Source: an uncultured Butyricicoccus sp.
GTDB taxonomy: Bacteria; Bacillota; Clostridia; Oscillospirales; Butyricicoccaceae
NCBI GenBank assembly: GCA_944384745.1
Contig: CALWUO010000017.1
Location: forward strand, 1 to 37,770
Reading direction: 5' to 3'
DNA length: 37,770 bases
A program made the translations under genes and the position numbers. Under the pieces are notes generated by a model, which saw nothing but the letters and a program-made list of their open reading frames with translations, was not told where the DNA came from and did no database searches. This document shows, piece by piece, positions 6,587-15,769 of this stretch; position 1 is the stretch's first letter; each line of letters opens with the position of its first letter.

Positions 6587-8305
6587 GCTACTTATAACAT
6601 TGGCATGGAAAACCTTGTCCATATGCTTATTTGTTTGCTGAACAATAGTATATTTTGTGATATTCTCCATGCCTAAATTAAAATTTACAGCTTTACCTAC
6701 CAATCCACAATTTAAAATCTGGTCAATATCGGATTTTAATTGTATTTCTAAACGGTTTTCATAAACCCAAATTTTTTCTATTATAAGCTGCAAATCTTTC
6801 TTTTCAAGATGGTCTTTCTTTAGTATCTCATCAAAAATATCTATGGCTGTTTTTGCCATACGGTTTGTTTGAATAATAATATTTCGCTTATCAGTTGCCA
6901 TATTTATTTGAGACTGAATACCCTCAATTTTTTGGATGAGTTCGCTTTCCATCTCATCATATGTTTCTTCTAGAATTTGTTCCCTATCTGGGTGCTTCAT
7001 AATATCCCTTACACGCTGACGTTTTGTTGCTTTTAATTCCTCTTGCAAGTCTATTAAAATATCCTCAAGATTTGCAGCCGTCTGCTCGGTTTCAGCTATA
7101 TCTTGTTCTTCGTGCTTTAAATCCTCATTAAGCCTTTCTATCATACGGCTTGAGTTATCTCTAACCCTTTGAATATAAACCTTTATAAGCTCGTCTAGCT
7201 TGTCTACACGTATATGATGGCTTGTACAGCCTGATAAGCCACGCCTATGGTATGTACCACAGGTATATGCTGGCTTTAAATCTCGCCTGCTCATGGCAAA
7301 CATAGGACTGCCACAATCGCCGCACACCATAAGCCCTGAATATACATTGTCATTGATTTTTGTACCACGATAATTGGAGCGTGTTCGCTGCTCTCTAAGT
7401 GCCTTTGTAGTAGCAAATGTACGATAATCTATTATTGGCTGATGATGATTTTCAATCACAATTTGCTCTATCTCGTCACGCTTAATATCTTTACCATTGA
7501 TTTTAGCACGGGTATATTTTCCCTGTCTAAGTGTACCAATATAAAAATCATTGTCCAAAATTCCTTGAACAGTTATAATCGCCCATGAGTTTCTGACAGC
7601 TCGTTTACATTCTCCGCCTGCTGCTTCTTTACGCATTTTTTCTGACATTCTAGGTGTTGGAATACCTTGGTCTGTTAGATAATTTGCAATTTTTTTATAA
7701 CCCCAACCCTCATCATTATAAAGATGGAAAATTTGACGAACTATATCAGCTTCTGTTGGCACAATCTCAAACTGTTGTTGTTTATTGATAATATAGCCAT
7801 ATGGTGCAGCACAAATCCACTGTCCATCTTGTTGACGTCTACGAACAACTGAACGCACCTTTTTACTTGTATCTGTAACAGGCATTTCATTGATAAGAAA
7901 CTGGAACTGAATTTTCAGCCAATCATCATCATTTGGAAAGTCGATATTATCTCCTATGGAAATAATTCTTGCCCCCACATCTCGCAAATCTTCAAGCTCT
8001 ACGAGTCCCCTACTATTTCGACGAGAAAAACGAGAGAAATCTTTTATAATTAAAATGTCTTTTTTATGGCTCATAAGTTCTTTTCTAAGCGTTTGATATC
8101 CTTCTCGCTGCTCAAATGTATAACCAGAACGGTCACGGTCTTCATAAAATGTAAGGCTTGAATTTGGAAAATGTCTTTTCACATAATCTTCAATAATTGC
8201 CTTTTGATTTTCAATGGAGGTATTATCTCTATCTAATTCTTCGTCCACTGAAATACGGCAATATCCAGCAATATCGAATTTTTCAATCAATGTAATCAAC
8301 TCCAT
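6140..8305 (-). CDS. large serine recombinase fused in frame to the C-terminal part of SpoVT
   Basis: This is a 721-residue hybrid. Residues 1-573 are a TndX/TnpX-like large serine recombinase. They comprise a resolvase domain (about 12-155) with catalytic Ser19 in YCRISVDE and the arginine motif FSRFSRRNSRG, a recombinase domain (about 175-290), and a zinc ribbon (CGDCGSPMF, then YTCGTYHRRGLSGC). A long coiled coil follows (about 385-480). Residues 574-721 are SpoVT from its residue 31 to the end (GDPLEIYTDRDGEVIFKKYS, then the GAF domain). Such recombinases sit next to their attachment site and excise or insert the element. The ATG at 8305 lacks a ribosome site. A TTG at 8288-8290 has GGAG nine bases upstream and is the likelier start. 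Its own promoter is at 8326-8354. The fusion is best explained by insertion of the element into spoVT. Confidence 0.93.
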   Translation of the reverse strand: MELITLIEKFDIAGYCRISVDEELDRDNTSIENQKAIIEDYVKRHFPNSSLTFYEDRDRSGYTFEQREGYQTLRKELMSHKKDILIIKDFSRFSRRNSRGLVELEDLRDVGARIISIGDNIDFPNDDDWLKIQFQFLINEMPVTDTSKKVRSVVRRRQQDGQWICAAPYGYIINKQQQFEIVPTEADIVRQIFHLYNDEGWGYKKIANYLTDQGIPTPRMSEKMRKEAAGGECKRAVRNSWAIITVQGILDNDFYIGTLRQGKYTRAKINGKDIKRDEIEQIVIENHHQPIIDYRTFATTKALREQRTRSNYRGTKINDNVYSGLMVCGDCGSPMFAMSRRDLKPAYTCGTYHRRGLSGCTSHHIRVDKLDELIKVYIQRVRDNSSRMIERLNEDLKHEEQDIAETEQTAANLEDILIDLQEELKATKRQRVRDIMKHPDREQILEETYDEMESELIQKIEGIQSQINMATDKRNIIIQTNRMAKTAIDIFDEILKKDHLEKKDLQLIIEKIWVYENRLEIQLKSDIDQILNCGLVGKAVNFNLGMENITKYTIVQQTNKHMDKVFHANVISSGDPLEIYTDRDGEVIFKKYSPMGELGTFADELVDALSRTSGLSCVICDRDSVIAAAGGAKKEVYEKTVSDAIDNVMKNRKAYQYTGENQNIHVSEQDNYTVVVATPIISDGDVTGCVAFLSDKDVTATEVETKLTQTAAGFLSKHVTM
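6576..6589. other. candidate attL core of the element
   Basis: The junction between recombinase and spoVT sequence falls on a 14-bp imperfect dyad that reads AGCGGTGACCCGCT on the minus strand. The arms AGCGG and CCGCT are exact inverted repeats, and the central dinucleotide would be GA. One arm lies on the recombinase side and the other on the spoVT side, as expected for a recombined serine-integrase site. The exact crossover is inferred. Confidence 0.5.
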
Positions 8306-8325
8306 TTATATTATTTATAGATAAT

Positions 8326-8354
8326 ATTGTAATATAGGGATAAAAATTTTTCAA
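8326..8354 (-). promoter_or_regulatory. sigma-A type promoter of the recombinase
   Basis: On the minus strand, TTGAAA (8349-8354) and TACAAT (8326-8331) are exactly 17 bp apart. The predicted start site near 8319 leaves about 28 bases before the favoured TTG start at 8290. Confidence 0.6.
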
Positions 8355-8365
8355 TATAAATTAAC

Positions 8366-8393
8366 AGGCAGAGAACTATCTTGTCCTCTGCCT
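8366..8393 (-). terminator. putative terminator at the end of the glycan operon
   Basis: An 8-bp stem AGGCAGAG/CTCTGCCT with a 12-base loop lies 30 bases after the stop of the SLH/sulfotransferase gene. The following minus-strand sequence is T-rich but has no long T run, so it may be weak. It separates the operon from the recombinase promoter. Confidence 0.5.
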
Positions 8394-8423
8394 ATTTAAT
8401 CATTATAGAGTTAAATAATAAAT

Positions 8424-11400
8424 TTAATCCATATTTATAAAATAATTCATCATAATAGTAGCAACTTCTGCACGAGTAATAACTTTATTTGGTGTCATTG
8501 TTCCATTTCCATTGCCTACCATGATTTTATTTTCTACACACCAGTTTAATGCATCGGTTGCCCAATCGCTAATCTGATTAGCATCTGTATAGTTTCCTAA
8601 ATTATCCGCTTCTACACTAGGTGCCCCAACATAGCGATATAATATTGCAGCCATCTGCTCTCTTGTAATCGCATCATCTGGACCAAATAAATTATTTCCA
8701 TATCCAGATACAACACCATTCTTTGATGACCATGAAATTGCATTTGTATACCATTGTCCTAGTGGTACATCACTAAATATATCCTCTGTAGCCTGTTCAT
8801 TCGCATCTGCAATATTATAGATAACTTGGCACGCTTGTGCACGACTTAACTTATCATTAGGAGCAAACTGTGTTTCAGAATATCCTGTCATTATACCATT
8901 TTCACTTGCATAATTTACTGCATCATAATACCAATCCGTTTTCTTGATATCAGTATATCCAGAAAATTTTGCAGTTATTGTCATGTCACTTGTTGCTGTT
9001 ATAGTATAATTTGCATTAGTGCTTACTAGCTTATCTCCTACATACCAGCCTTCAAATTTATAACCATCGTTTGTAACTGCACTTACTGTAAATGGTGTAT
9101 TAGCGTAATATATACCAGAACCATATACTAAATCATCAGATAGATTTGATTTGACTACAATATTATATCCTGTCGGAAAAGCATAATAATTACTTGAATT
9201 AGTCCAATCCAGTTTTAAATCATATGTTATATTATCCTTTACAAGATATAATTTATATGTTCCAGTTGGAATTTCACTGTTGTTTAGTGTGTATGCGATA
9301 TTTGTATCAGATGGAAGTGTTATTTTATATGCAGCTTCATCGTTTGCAAATATCATTGCTAAATCACTCTTTACACCTGTGTTGCCTAGATTTGATGTTA
9401 TTTGCAGTTGTACACCATTATCAGAAACCTCAACTTCTGGAGCTCCTGAAACTGCTATACTAGAATCAAATTTAACAGTTTCTGCTAAACCATAACGATA
9501 TAAACCGCCCAGTCTATTACCAGCATTTATTAAATCAAGTTCTGCTGTTGAAGAATATGGCATCATTCTAGCTGCACGATATGTGTTACCATGTAATCCT
9601 GAACGCTCTACTGATGCATGGAAAATAATCTTTCCATCTTTAACTTCATAAATTTGTGATTGGCTACTACCTTGTATACCGTCCATAATGTTATAAGTTG
9701 CATTACCATTTGAATCTTTTACAATTCCACCAAAATCAATTAAATAATGATTTTCGCCAAGATATTGTGAACTACTAACATATGCAGCCATAGGAGCTGA
9801 ACCAAGTTCTTTACCAAATTGCCATACTTGACTAACAGTCATATTTTCTTTATCAATTCTATAAACAACTGCTCTTGAATATCCTTCAGTTGCAGGCAAC
9901 ACTCCATCAGTATTTTTACTTCGATAGTCACCATTATCAAACATCATAATATCTCCATTTGGTAACAAACTTATATTATGTTGACCATATTGCCATTCAA
10001 AATTATCATCTGTTGGTTTAAGTAGTTTTTCTTTAAGATATTCAGGCCATAAATCATCTGGATTACTTAAAATCCAGTTAATATCACCTGTTTCTAAACT
10101 CATGCTAAATACAGCATCTTGATGACGAGCAGATATAAGAACTGAATTTGTGCTTTCGTCATATTCCATACCATTTGTATGTAACCAGTCATGAGTGTCT
10201 GAACCATAGTTTACATCAGAAACATGTTGTCCTGCATTATTGTAATTTCCTACATTGAAGTAACTATTTAAATCCCATATACGCAAAATTGCACCTGTCG
10301 AACGTTCAATTTCATACATAGTATCTTCAACTACATCACCATTTACATTATTAGCAAGAATAAGCAAATTTCCATTTGGTAGCTCTTGAGCATCATGGTG
10401 ATATCCATTAACTAAATATTCATTTATGATTTGTCCTGTCATATTAAGTTCAAATAAATTGTATTTATAATATTGACCAAAACTCTTATCGCCGCCAATT
10501 AAATAATTGCCATTTGATAGTGGTAGTAAACTACCAGCGGCACCAAGACCTTTTTCACTAAGCATCCAACGAACAGCACCTGTTTCATCTATTGCATATA
10601 CATAACCTTGCAAACTGCCTGCCATTATAAAGGTCCAACCATCTGCCATTTGTGCAGTATCTGCTTCTGTTATGCTTACTGGTACAAAATCAGATGGCAA
10701 ACTATTACCAGTTACAGATATTGTGCTTGTTTCAGAAGTTCCATCTTTATAATGTGCAGTGAGTTTTACATTAGTTGCTTCATTCTCATATAATCCATAA
10801 ATAGGAATTTGATGCTCAGTTGATACTGTTTCAAAAACATTTGTTACTGGTTTTGCACCATTTTTACTTTCTACTTCAACTGTAATTGAAGCAGGTTTGC
10901 TTGTTGTAAATGATAAAATAGCAGAAAGTGGTGCAATACCATATGCATCTACAGATATATTAGGTTTGTCAATTGTATATGTATTTGTAGAACTGCTTAT
11001 GGATTCGTTTACTTTCTTTTGTGTATATATTACATCTTCATTTATGACTTTATTTATTGTTATTTTATATGGAATCTCTGTATAACCATATATATCATTA
11101 GAACGCCAAATATAGATGCCTAGTTTATATACATCTTTTGGAAGTTGAGAAATATCTATACCAGCGGTATAAAATTGTTTCTTATTAATATTCACGAGAG
11201 GTATTATATATTGCCCTTGTTCACCTGTCGCAATAAGAGAAAATGCATTCCAACCATCTATGTTGCTTAAAATATCCCCTTCACCATATAGTTCAAATCC
11301 ACTTTGTGTAATAGCTATATCTTTTATGGTAACTTCTATTTCATCTTTAATTGGAAGTGAACCATTGTTTTCTGTAAATTCATAACCCATTTTATAATAT

Positions 11401-13406
11401 TCTGTGTATTTTATCACATCACTAAATACATTTCCATTAACAATAAACTTTTCGAATGGAATCGAATATGTCCTGTATGAACCTTCCAAAGTGTTCCCTA
11501 TTTGATAGCTTGCCACAACTGTTCCATCTTTAGCTGTTTCTGTTACACGTGAAAGATTATTCACTCCAGATATGGTATTGTCTGTCCAAAAATTTGCTAT
11601 ATAATGGCTATTATCATGCAAAAATTGGGCACTTCCACAAGCCGTAGAATAAATATTTTCCCCCTCTTCTTTACCATATTGGTAAATTTGTTTTACTGTT
11701 TTACTTTTCTCATCAATTTGATAATGTACAATTCTGCTGTATTTTTCTGTATTTCTATCAGGGTCATCTGCTTGTGTTGGCAAAAATCTATCTGTACCAT
11801 TGTCAAAAAGAACAAGATCAAAAATTCCATTTGCTTTGTCATATGAAACCAATGTAGGATCATGCTGTGAGTAAAACCATTCAAACTCCTCATCATTTTC
11901 TTCTGGTAATATCAAATATTCAGTAAGATTCTCTTGAATAGCATATATTTTACCATTAACTTCTTTTAGAGCTGATGTTAAAATCCAGTTAATATTCTTT
12001 GTACTATAGTCAATATTTAGAACCATATGGTGATTTCTTAGTGATATCAACAAACTATTATTTTCTTTAACGTACTCTACTGTATTAGGATGAAAATAAT
12101 CTAAAGTGTTAACAGTCGAATACTCAAGCGATCCTAAACTAGAATTTATAATATCTAACAAGTCTAAGTATTCAGTGACAGAACCCGTTTTTGGATCAAG
12201 TGAACTTATTGTTGCTAACTCTCCTTGACCTATTTTAGAAAGGTATAATAGCTTCCCATCTGGTGTTAATGAAGCATCATGGTGTGCAGGTAAACCATTT
12301 ATAATATATTTACCTTGTACTTTACCAGTAAAGCTCATGCAATATATAGTGGCATTGTTAGCTGAATATGGATTAGTTGAAAACCAGAAATTTCCTGTTT
12401 GAAAATCAAACTCTTCAATCCCATTTGGACTACTCTTTTCTATATTATACATATACCAGCGAATATCGCCACTTTTATCAAACACTGTCCTATTTCCATC
12501 GCATACAAAAAACAGGTTATCATTTAGCTGTATACCATTAGATTCGAGTTTTTTTACAGTAGTCATGTCTTCTGGCATTGGTTCTGTTTGTATTTCAAAC
12601 AGTCTGGAATTTCCTGACGATGTAGTGAGTGTAACTTTATTTAGATAATTTGGGTATAAGCCAAAAATCTGTACCTCATGGTGAGTATTGGCTGCTGTTG
12701 TATATGATATTGTGGTATCTTCTGTTTTACCTGCCACAGAAACAGTTACTGTATCACTTGTTGATGTTTCGAATAAAATAACCGCAGTAAGTGGTGCAGT
12801 TCCGTATATATTTTGATAAACCAATGCATTATCCAGAGTTCTTTTCCCATTTTTGTTATAATCTTCAAGTATAGCACTTTCCAATATTTCATGCTGCTCT
12901 ACAATGCCGTTCTGTAATGAAACCTCTGTCAATCCAATATATGCATCACTTTCATAATCACCTAAGCATACAGACCAACCAGTCTTTTCTGATTCCAAAT
13001 AATCTTCTGGAATTAAAAATGAAACATAACCAGTCATTGTTGTTGTTAATATATCTGATAGTGTTGTATATCCATGATTCTGTAAAAAAGAATTATCTTC
13101 TATTCTATTATAAAGTTTACCATCTATTTTAAGTTTTAAATTTTCTAGATTTGTACTTTCTTCACACTGAACGTTTATATTTATAATCGCATAAATTTCT
13201 CCATCAGGAGCTGTATCAATATTATCTGTTGAAACAATTGTCCCATCATAGTATTGTTCATTCTTAGTTGTCTTTAATTCCTTTGCAACATCAATTCTAT
13301 CAATAGAAATTGCAAAATTTGCGTGATTACTTGCATAAACATGAACTGAAAATCCTGATAGTAAAATATTAAATACCATTATAATAGACAAAAGTTTTTT
13401 TATCAT
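8424..13406 (-). CDS. surface-anchored tandem arylsulfotransferase with SLH domains
   Basis: This is a 1660-residue exported protein with a signal peptide of about 25 residues (cut after VYA). Two arylsulfotransferase (ASST) modules follow. Each starts with the small beta domain (GTAPLTA at 202, GIAPLSA at 823) and continues into a beta-propeller. Both keep the active-site set: HHDA (375, 1003), HxN with H439 and H1076, Arg exactly 18 residues later (R457, R1094), and the QHD/QHN histidine (H515, H1143), likely the sulfated nucleophile. ASST enzymes move sulfate between phenolic esters without PAPS. An InlB-type repeat (about 1400-1468) and three SLH domains (about 1470-1660, with ITRAE in the third) anchor it to cell wall polymer. 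It is the last gene of the glycan operon, with AAAGGAG upstream. The natural acceptor is unknown. Confidence 0.88.
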   Translation of the reverse strand: MIKKLLSIIMVFNILLSGFSVHVYASNHANFAISIDRIDVAKELKTTKNEQYYDGTIVSTDNIDTAPDGEIYAIININVQCEESTNLENLKLKIDGKLYNRIEDNSFLQNHGYTTLSDILTTTMTGYVSFLIPEDYLESEKTGWSVCLGDYESDAYIGLTEVSLQNGIVEQHEILESAILEDYNKNGKRTLDNALVYQNIYGTAPLTAVILFETSTSDTVTVSVAGKTEDTTISYTTAANTHHEVQIFGLYPNYLNKVTLTTSSGNSRLFEIQTEPMPEDMTTVKKLESNGIQLNDNLFFVCDGNRTVFDKSGDIRWYMYNIEKSSPNGIEEFDFQTGNFWFSTNPYSANNATIYCMSFTGKVQGKYIINGLPAHHDASLTPDGKLLYLSKIGQGELATISSLDPKTGSVTEYLDLLDIINSSLGSLEYSTVNTLDYFHPNTVEYVKENNSLLISLRNHHMVLNIDYSTKNINWILTSALKEVNGKIYAIQENLTEYLILPEENDEEFEWFYSQHDPTLVSYDKANGIFDLVLFDNGTDRFLPTQADDPDRNTEKYSRIVHYQIDEKSKTVKQIYQYGKEEGENIYSTACGSAQFLHDNSHYIANFWTDNTISGVNNLSRVTETAKDGTVVASYQIGNTLEGSYRTYSIPFEKFIVNGNVFSDVIKYTEYYKMGYEFTENNGSLPIKDEIEVTIKDIAITQSGFELYGEGDILSNIDGWNAFSLIATGEQGQYIIPLVNINKKQFYTAGIDISQLPKDVYKLGIYIWRSNDIYGYTEIPYKITINKVINEDVIYTQKKVNESISSSTNTYTIDKPNISVDAYGIAPLSAILSFTTSKPASITVEVESKNGAKPVTNVFETVSTEHQIPIYGLYENEATNVKLTAHYKDGTSETSTISVTGNSLPSDFVPVSITEADTAQMADGWTFIMAGSLQGYVYAIDETGAVRWMLSEKGLGAAGSLLPLSNGNYLIGGDKSFGQYYKYNLFELNMTGQIINEYLVNGYHHDAQELPNGNLLILANNVNGDVVEDTMYEIERSTGAILRIWDLNSYFNVGNYNNAGQHVSDVNYGSDTHDWLHTNGMEYDESTNSVLISARHQDAVFSMSLETGDINWILSNPDDLWPEYLKEKLLKPTDDNFEWQYGQHNISLLPNGDIMMFDNGDYRSKNTDGVLPATEGYSRAVVYRIDKENMTVSQVWQFGKELGSAPMAAYVSSSQYLGENHYLIDFGGIVKDSNGNATYNIMDGIQGSSQSQIYEVKDGKIIFHASVERSGLHGNTYRAARMMPYSSTAELDLINAGNRLGGLYRYGLAETVKFDSSIAVSGAPEVEVSDNGVQLQITSNLGNTGVKSDLAMIFANDEAAYKITLPSDTNIAYTLNNSEIPTGTYKLYLVKDNITYDLKLDWTNSSNYYAFPTGYNIVVKSNLSDDLVYGSGIYYANTPFTVSAVTNDGYKFEGWYVGDKLVSTNANYTITATSDMTITAKFSGYTDIKKTDWYYDAVNYASENGIMTGYSETQFAPNDKLSRAQACQVIYNIADANEQATEDIFSDVPLGQWYTNAISWSSKNGVVSGYGNNLFGPDDAITREQMAAILYRYVGAPSVEADNLGNYTDANQISDWATDALNWCVENKIMVGNGNGTMTPNKVITRAEVATIMMNYFINMD

Positions 13407-13438
13407 GTCTTTCTCTATTCTCCTTTAATCTCTAATTA

Positions 13439-14497
13439 TCAAATATTCTCATACATACTCTTATAATAGTTCATGTAATCACCAGTTGTGATACGTTTTA
13501 CCCATTCCATATTTTCAAGATACCACTTGATAGTTTCTTTTACACCTTGCTCAAATGTATAAATAGGTGCCCATCCCAATTCAGTTGTAATTTTTTTGTT
13601 ATCAATAGCATAACGACGGTCATGTCCAGGTCGGTCTTTCACATAGGTAATCAAACTTTCTGGTTTTCCTAGCTCTGCAAGGATTAGACGAACAATTTCA
13701 ATATTGGCTTTTTCATTGTTACCACCAATATTATAAACCTCACCTATTTTACCTTCTTCTAATACTTTGGCAATCGCATAACAATGATCAGATACATGAA
13801 GCCAGTCACGAATTTGCATACCGTCACCATATACAGGCAGTGCTTTATCATTTATAGCATTATGAATCATGAGCGGAATCAGCTTTTCTGGGAACTGATA
13901 TGGTCCATAGTTATTTGAACAGCGCGTTATATTTACTGGCATACCATAAGTTTCGTGATATGCCCTTACAATTAAATCCGCACTTGCTTTTGATGCTGAA
14001 TATGGACTATTAGGTGATAGTGGTGTAGTTTCTGTAAACATACCTGTTTCGCCAAGTGCTCCATATACTTCATCTGTGGATACTTGTAAGTATTTTACAC
14101 CATCACGATAATCACGAGAATATTTATCATTAGGGTGAATTTTCCAATGACGCTTAGCAGCATCTAAAAGTGTTTGTGTCCCAACAATATTTGTTGTTAA
14201 AAAAAGTTCTGGTTCTTCAATGCTACGATCAACATGACTCTCTGCTGCAAAATGCACAACAGTATCAAAATCATATTCACAAAACAGCTTTTCCACAATT
14301 TCTTTTTTTCGTATATCGCTCTTTACAAACTTATAACGTTTATCGTTTTGCACCGCAGTTAGATTTTCTAAATTGCCTGCATATGTTAAGGCGTCTAGGT
14401 TTACTAAAAGTTCAATATTTTCCTTATTGCTTAGCATATACTGTACAAAATTTGAACCAATAAATCCTGCACCACCAGTAACCAATACTCTTTTCAT
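13439..14497 (-). CDS. rmlB: dTDP-glucose 4,6-dehydratase
   Basis: This is an extended short-chain dehydrogenase of 352 residues that converts dTDP-glucose to dTDP-4-keto-6-deoxyglucose. Visible motifs are the NAD-binding GGAGFIGSNF at 8-17, the catalytic STDEVYG, and the YSASK Tyr/Lys pair. The C-terminal RPGHDRRYAID stretch is typical of RmlB. The start overlaps the rmlA stop by one base (TAATG) with GAGGA upstream. No rmlC or rmlD is in the operon, so the product probably feeds the 2,6-dideoxyhexose branch encoded upstream rather than rhamnose. Confidence 0.95.
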   Translation of the reverse strand: MKRVLVTGGAGFIGSNFVQYMLSNKENIELLVNLDALTYAGNLENLTAVQNDKRYKFVKSDIRKKEIVEKLFCEYDFDTVVHFAAESHVDRSIEEPELFLTTNIVGTQTLLDAAKRHWKIHPNDKYSRDYRDGVKYLQVSTDEVYGALGETGMFTETTPLSPNSPYSASKASADLIVRAYHETYGMPVNITRCSNNYGPYQFPEKLIPLMIHNAINDKALPVYGDGMQIRDWLHVSDHCYAIAKVLEEGKIGEVYNIGGNNEKANIEIVRLILAELGKPESLITYVKDRPGHDRRYAIDNKKITTELGWAPIYTFEQGVKETIKWYLENMEWVKRITTGDYMNYYKSMYENI

Positions 14498-15369
14498 TAA
14501 ATTTCCTCCTCAGCCACTGCTTTTAAATATACACCATATTCTGTTTTCATCATTGGTTCTGCAAGTTCTAGTAGCTGCTCTTTTGTAATAAATCCTTTAC
14601 GATATGCAATCTCTTCAATACATGATACATAAAGTCCTTGACGCCTTTGAATAATACTAACAAACTGTGATGCTTCTTGTAGCCCTCCATAAGTACCAGT
14701 ATCAAGCCATGCCATACCACGATAAAATTTTACTACATTTAACTGACCACGTTTCAAATATTCGTTGTTAACAGCTGTAATTTCTAGCTCACCACGAGCA
14801 GATGGTTTTATATTCTTTGCAATCTCTACCACTTGATTATCATAAAAATATAGACCCGGAACAGCATAATTTGACTTCGGTTTTTCTGGTTTTTCTTCTA
14901 ATGATAGCACCTTTCCATCTTTATCAAACTCTACCACACCAAAATCTTTTGGATTATAAACAGGATATCCAAAAATAACTGCACCCTCTTCTAGTGCCGC
15001 TGCCTCAGCAAGGGTTGGTGAAAATCCAGCACCATAAAAAATATTATCGCCTAATACAAGTGCAACCTTATCATCACCAATAAATTCCTTACCAATAATA
15101 AATGCCTCCGCAAGACCATTTGGCGCCTCTTGTACTGCATAAGAAAATTCCATGCCATATTGCTTTCCATCGCCCAAAATTTCCTCAAATACCAAAATAT
15201 CACGAGGTGTAGATATAATCAAAACTTCACGAATACCGGCAAGCATAAGCGTAGATAATGGATAATAAATCATTGGCTTATCATAAATAGGTAGTGCCTG
15301 CTTTGATACACCTCTTGTAATCGGATAAAGTCGAGTACCTGAACCACCAGCAAGAATAATTCCTTTCAT
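14497..15369 (-). CDS. rmlA: glucose-1-phosphate thymidylyltransferase
   Basis: This makes dTDP-glucose from dTTP and glucose-1-phosphate. It is 290 residues, the usual length of the short RmlA type. The N-terminal nucleotide-binding motif [20 protein letters not shown] (residues 7-26) and the motifs [20 protein letters not shown] and WLDTGT are all present. It is in the middle of the operon, 10 bases after gtrA, and it overlaps rmlB. Confidence 0.96.
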   Translation of the reverse strand: MKGIILAGGSGTRLYPITRGVSKQALPIYDKPMIYYPLSTLMLAGIREVLIISTPRDILVFEEILGDGKQYGMEFSYAVQEAPNGLAEAFIIGKEFIGDDKVALVLGDNIFYGAGFSPTLAEAAALEEGAVIFGYPVYNPKDFGVVEFDKDGKVLSLEEKPEKPKSNYAVPGLYFYDNQVVEIAKNIKPSARGELEITAVNNEYLKRGQLNVVKFYRGMAWLDTGTYGGLQEASQFVSIIQRRQGLYVSCIEEIAYRKGFITKEQLLELAEPMMKTEYGVYLKAVAEEEI

Positions 15370-15379
15370 ATCATTTTCC

Positions 15380-15769
15380 TCATTTCTTTCTGAAGATAAA
15401 CAATTTACTAAAAATATAATTTAATCCAATAATAATGACATTAACAATACACTTTGCTATCATATCATTGACATTAAACCAAATTAAAAGCATCATACCA
15501 CCATTGTCAATTAAGATTGTTCCAATTCGCATTCCAAAAAACTCACTAAAGTTTTTCCATGTACATTTCATACGAAAAACAAAAATACTATTTGTGAAAT
15601 ATGCATATAGAACTGATAACAAAAATGCCACCGTATTAGATGTTAATTTACCCCATACATATGTTGATAAAAGTTTATACAATACTATATTTAAAATAAT
15701 TGTTGACACACCACAAACAAGATATCTAAATGTTTCTATGAGAAATTCACGATTTAGAAATTTTCTCAT
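15380..15769 (-). CDS. GtrA-family membrane protein
   Basis: This 129-residue protein has four predicted transmembrane helices and the GtrA/DPMS1 fold signature ([20 protein letters not shown] near the start). GtrA-family proteins are thought to flip or help present undecaprenyl-phosphate-linked single sugars for extracytoplasmic glycosylation. A GtrB-type transferase and a GT-C membrane glycosyltransferase in the same operon complete such a three-part system. Its start overlaps the glf stop by one base. Its position next to glf makes galactofuranose a candidate sugar, but a dideoxysugar or glucose is also possible. Confidence 0.85.
   Translation of the reverse strand: MRKFLNREFLIETFRYLVCGVSTIILNIVLYKLLSTYVWGKLTSNTVAFLLSVLYAYFTNSIFVFRMKCTWKNFSEFFGMRIGTILIDNGGMMLLIWFNVNDMIAKCIVNVIIIGLNYIFSKLFIFRKK

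Noticed and set aside
8424..13406. Several open frames of 60-80 codons on the plus strand opposite the sulfotransferase gene
   Set aside because: They have no ribosome sites or recognisable protein features and are explained by codon bias of the long opposite gene.
13439..15369. rmlA-rmlB as part of a dTDP-rhamnose pathway
   Set aside because: rmlC and rmlD are absent, while a 2,3-dehydratase and ketoreductases for a dideoxysugar are present in the same operon.
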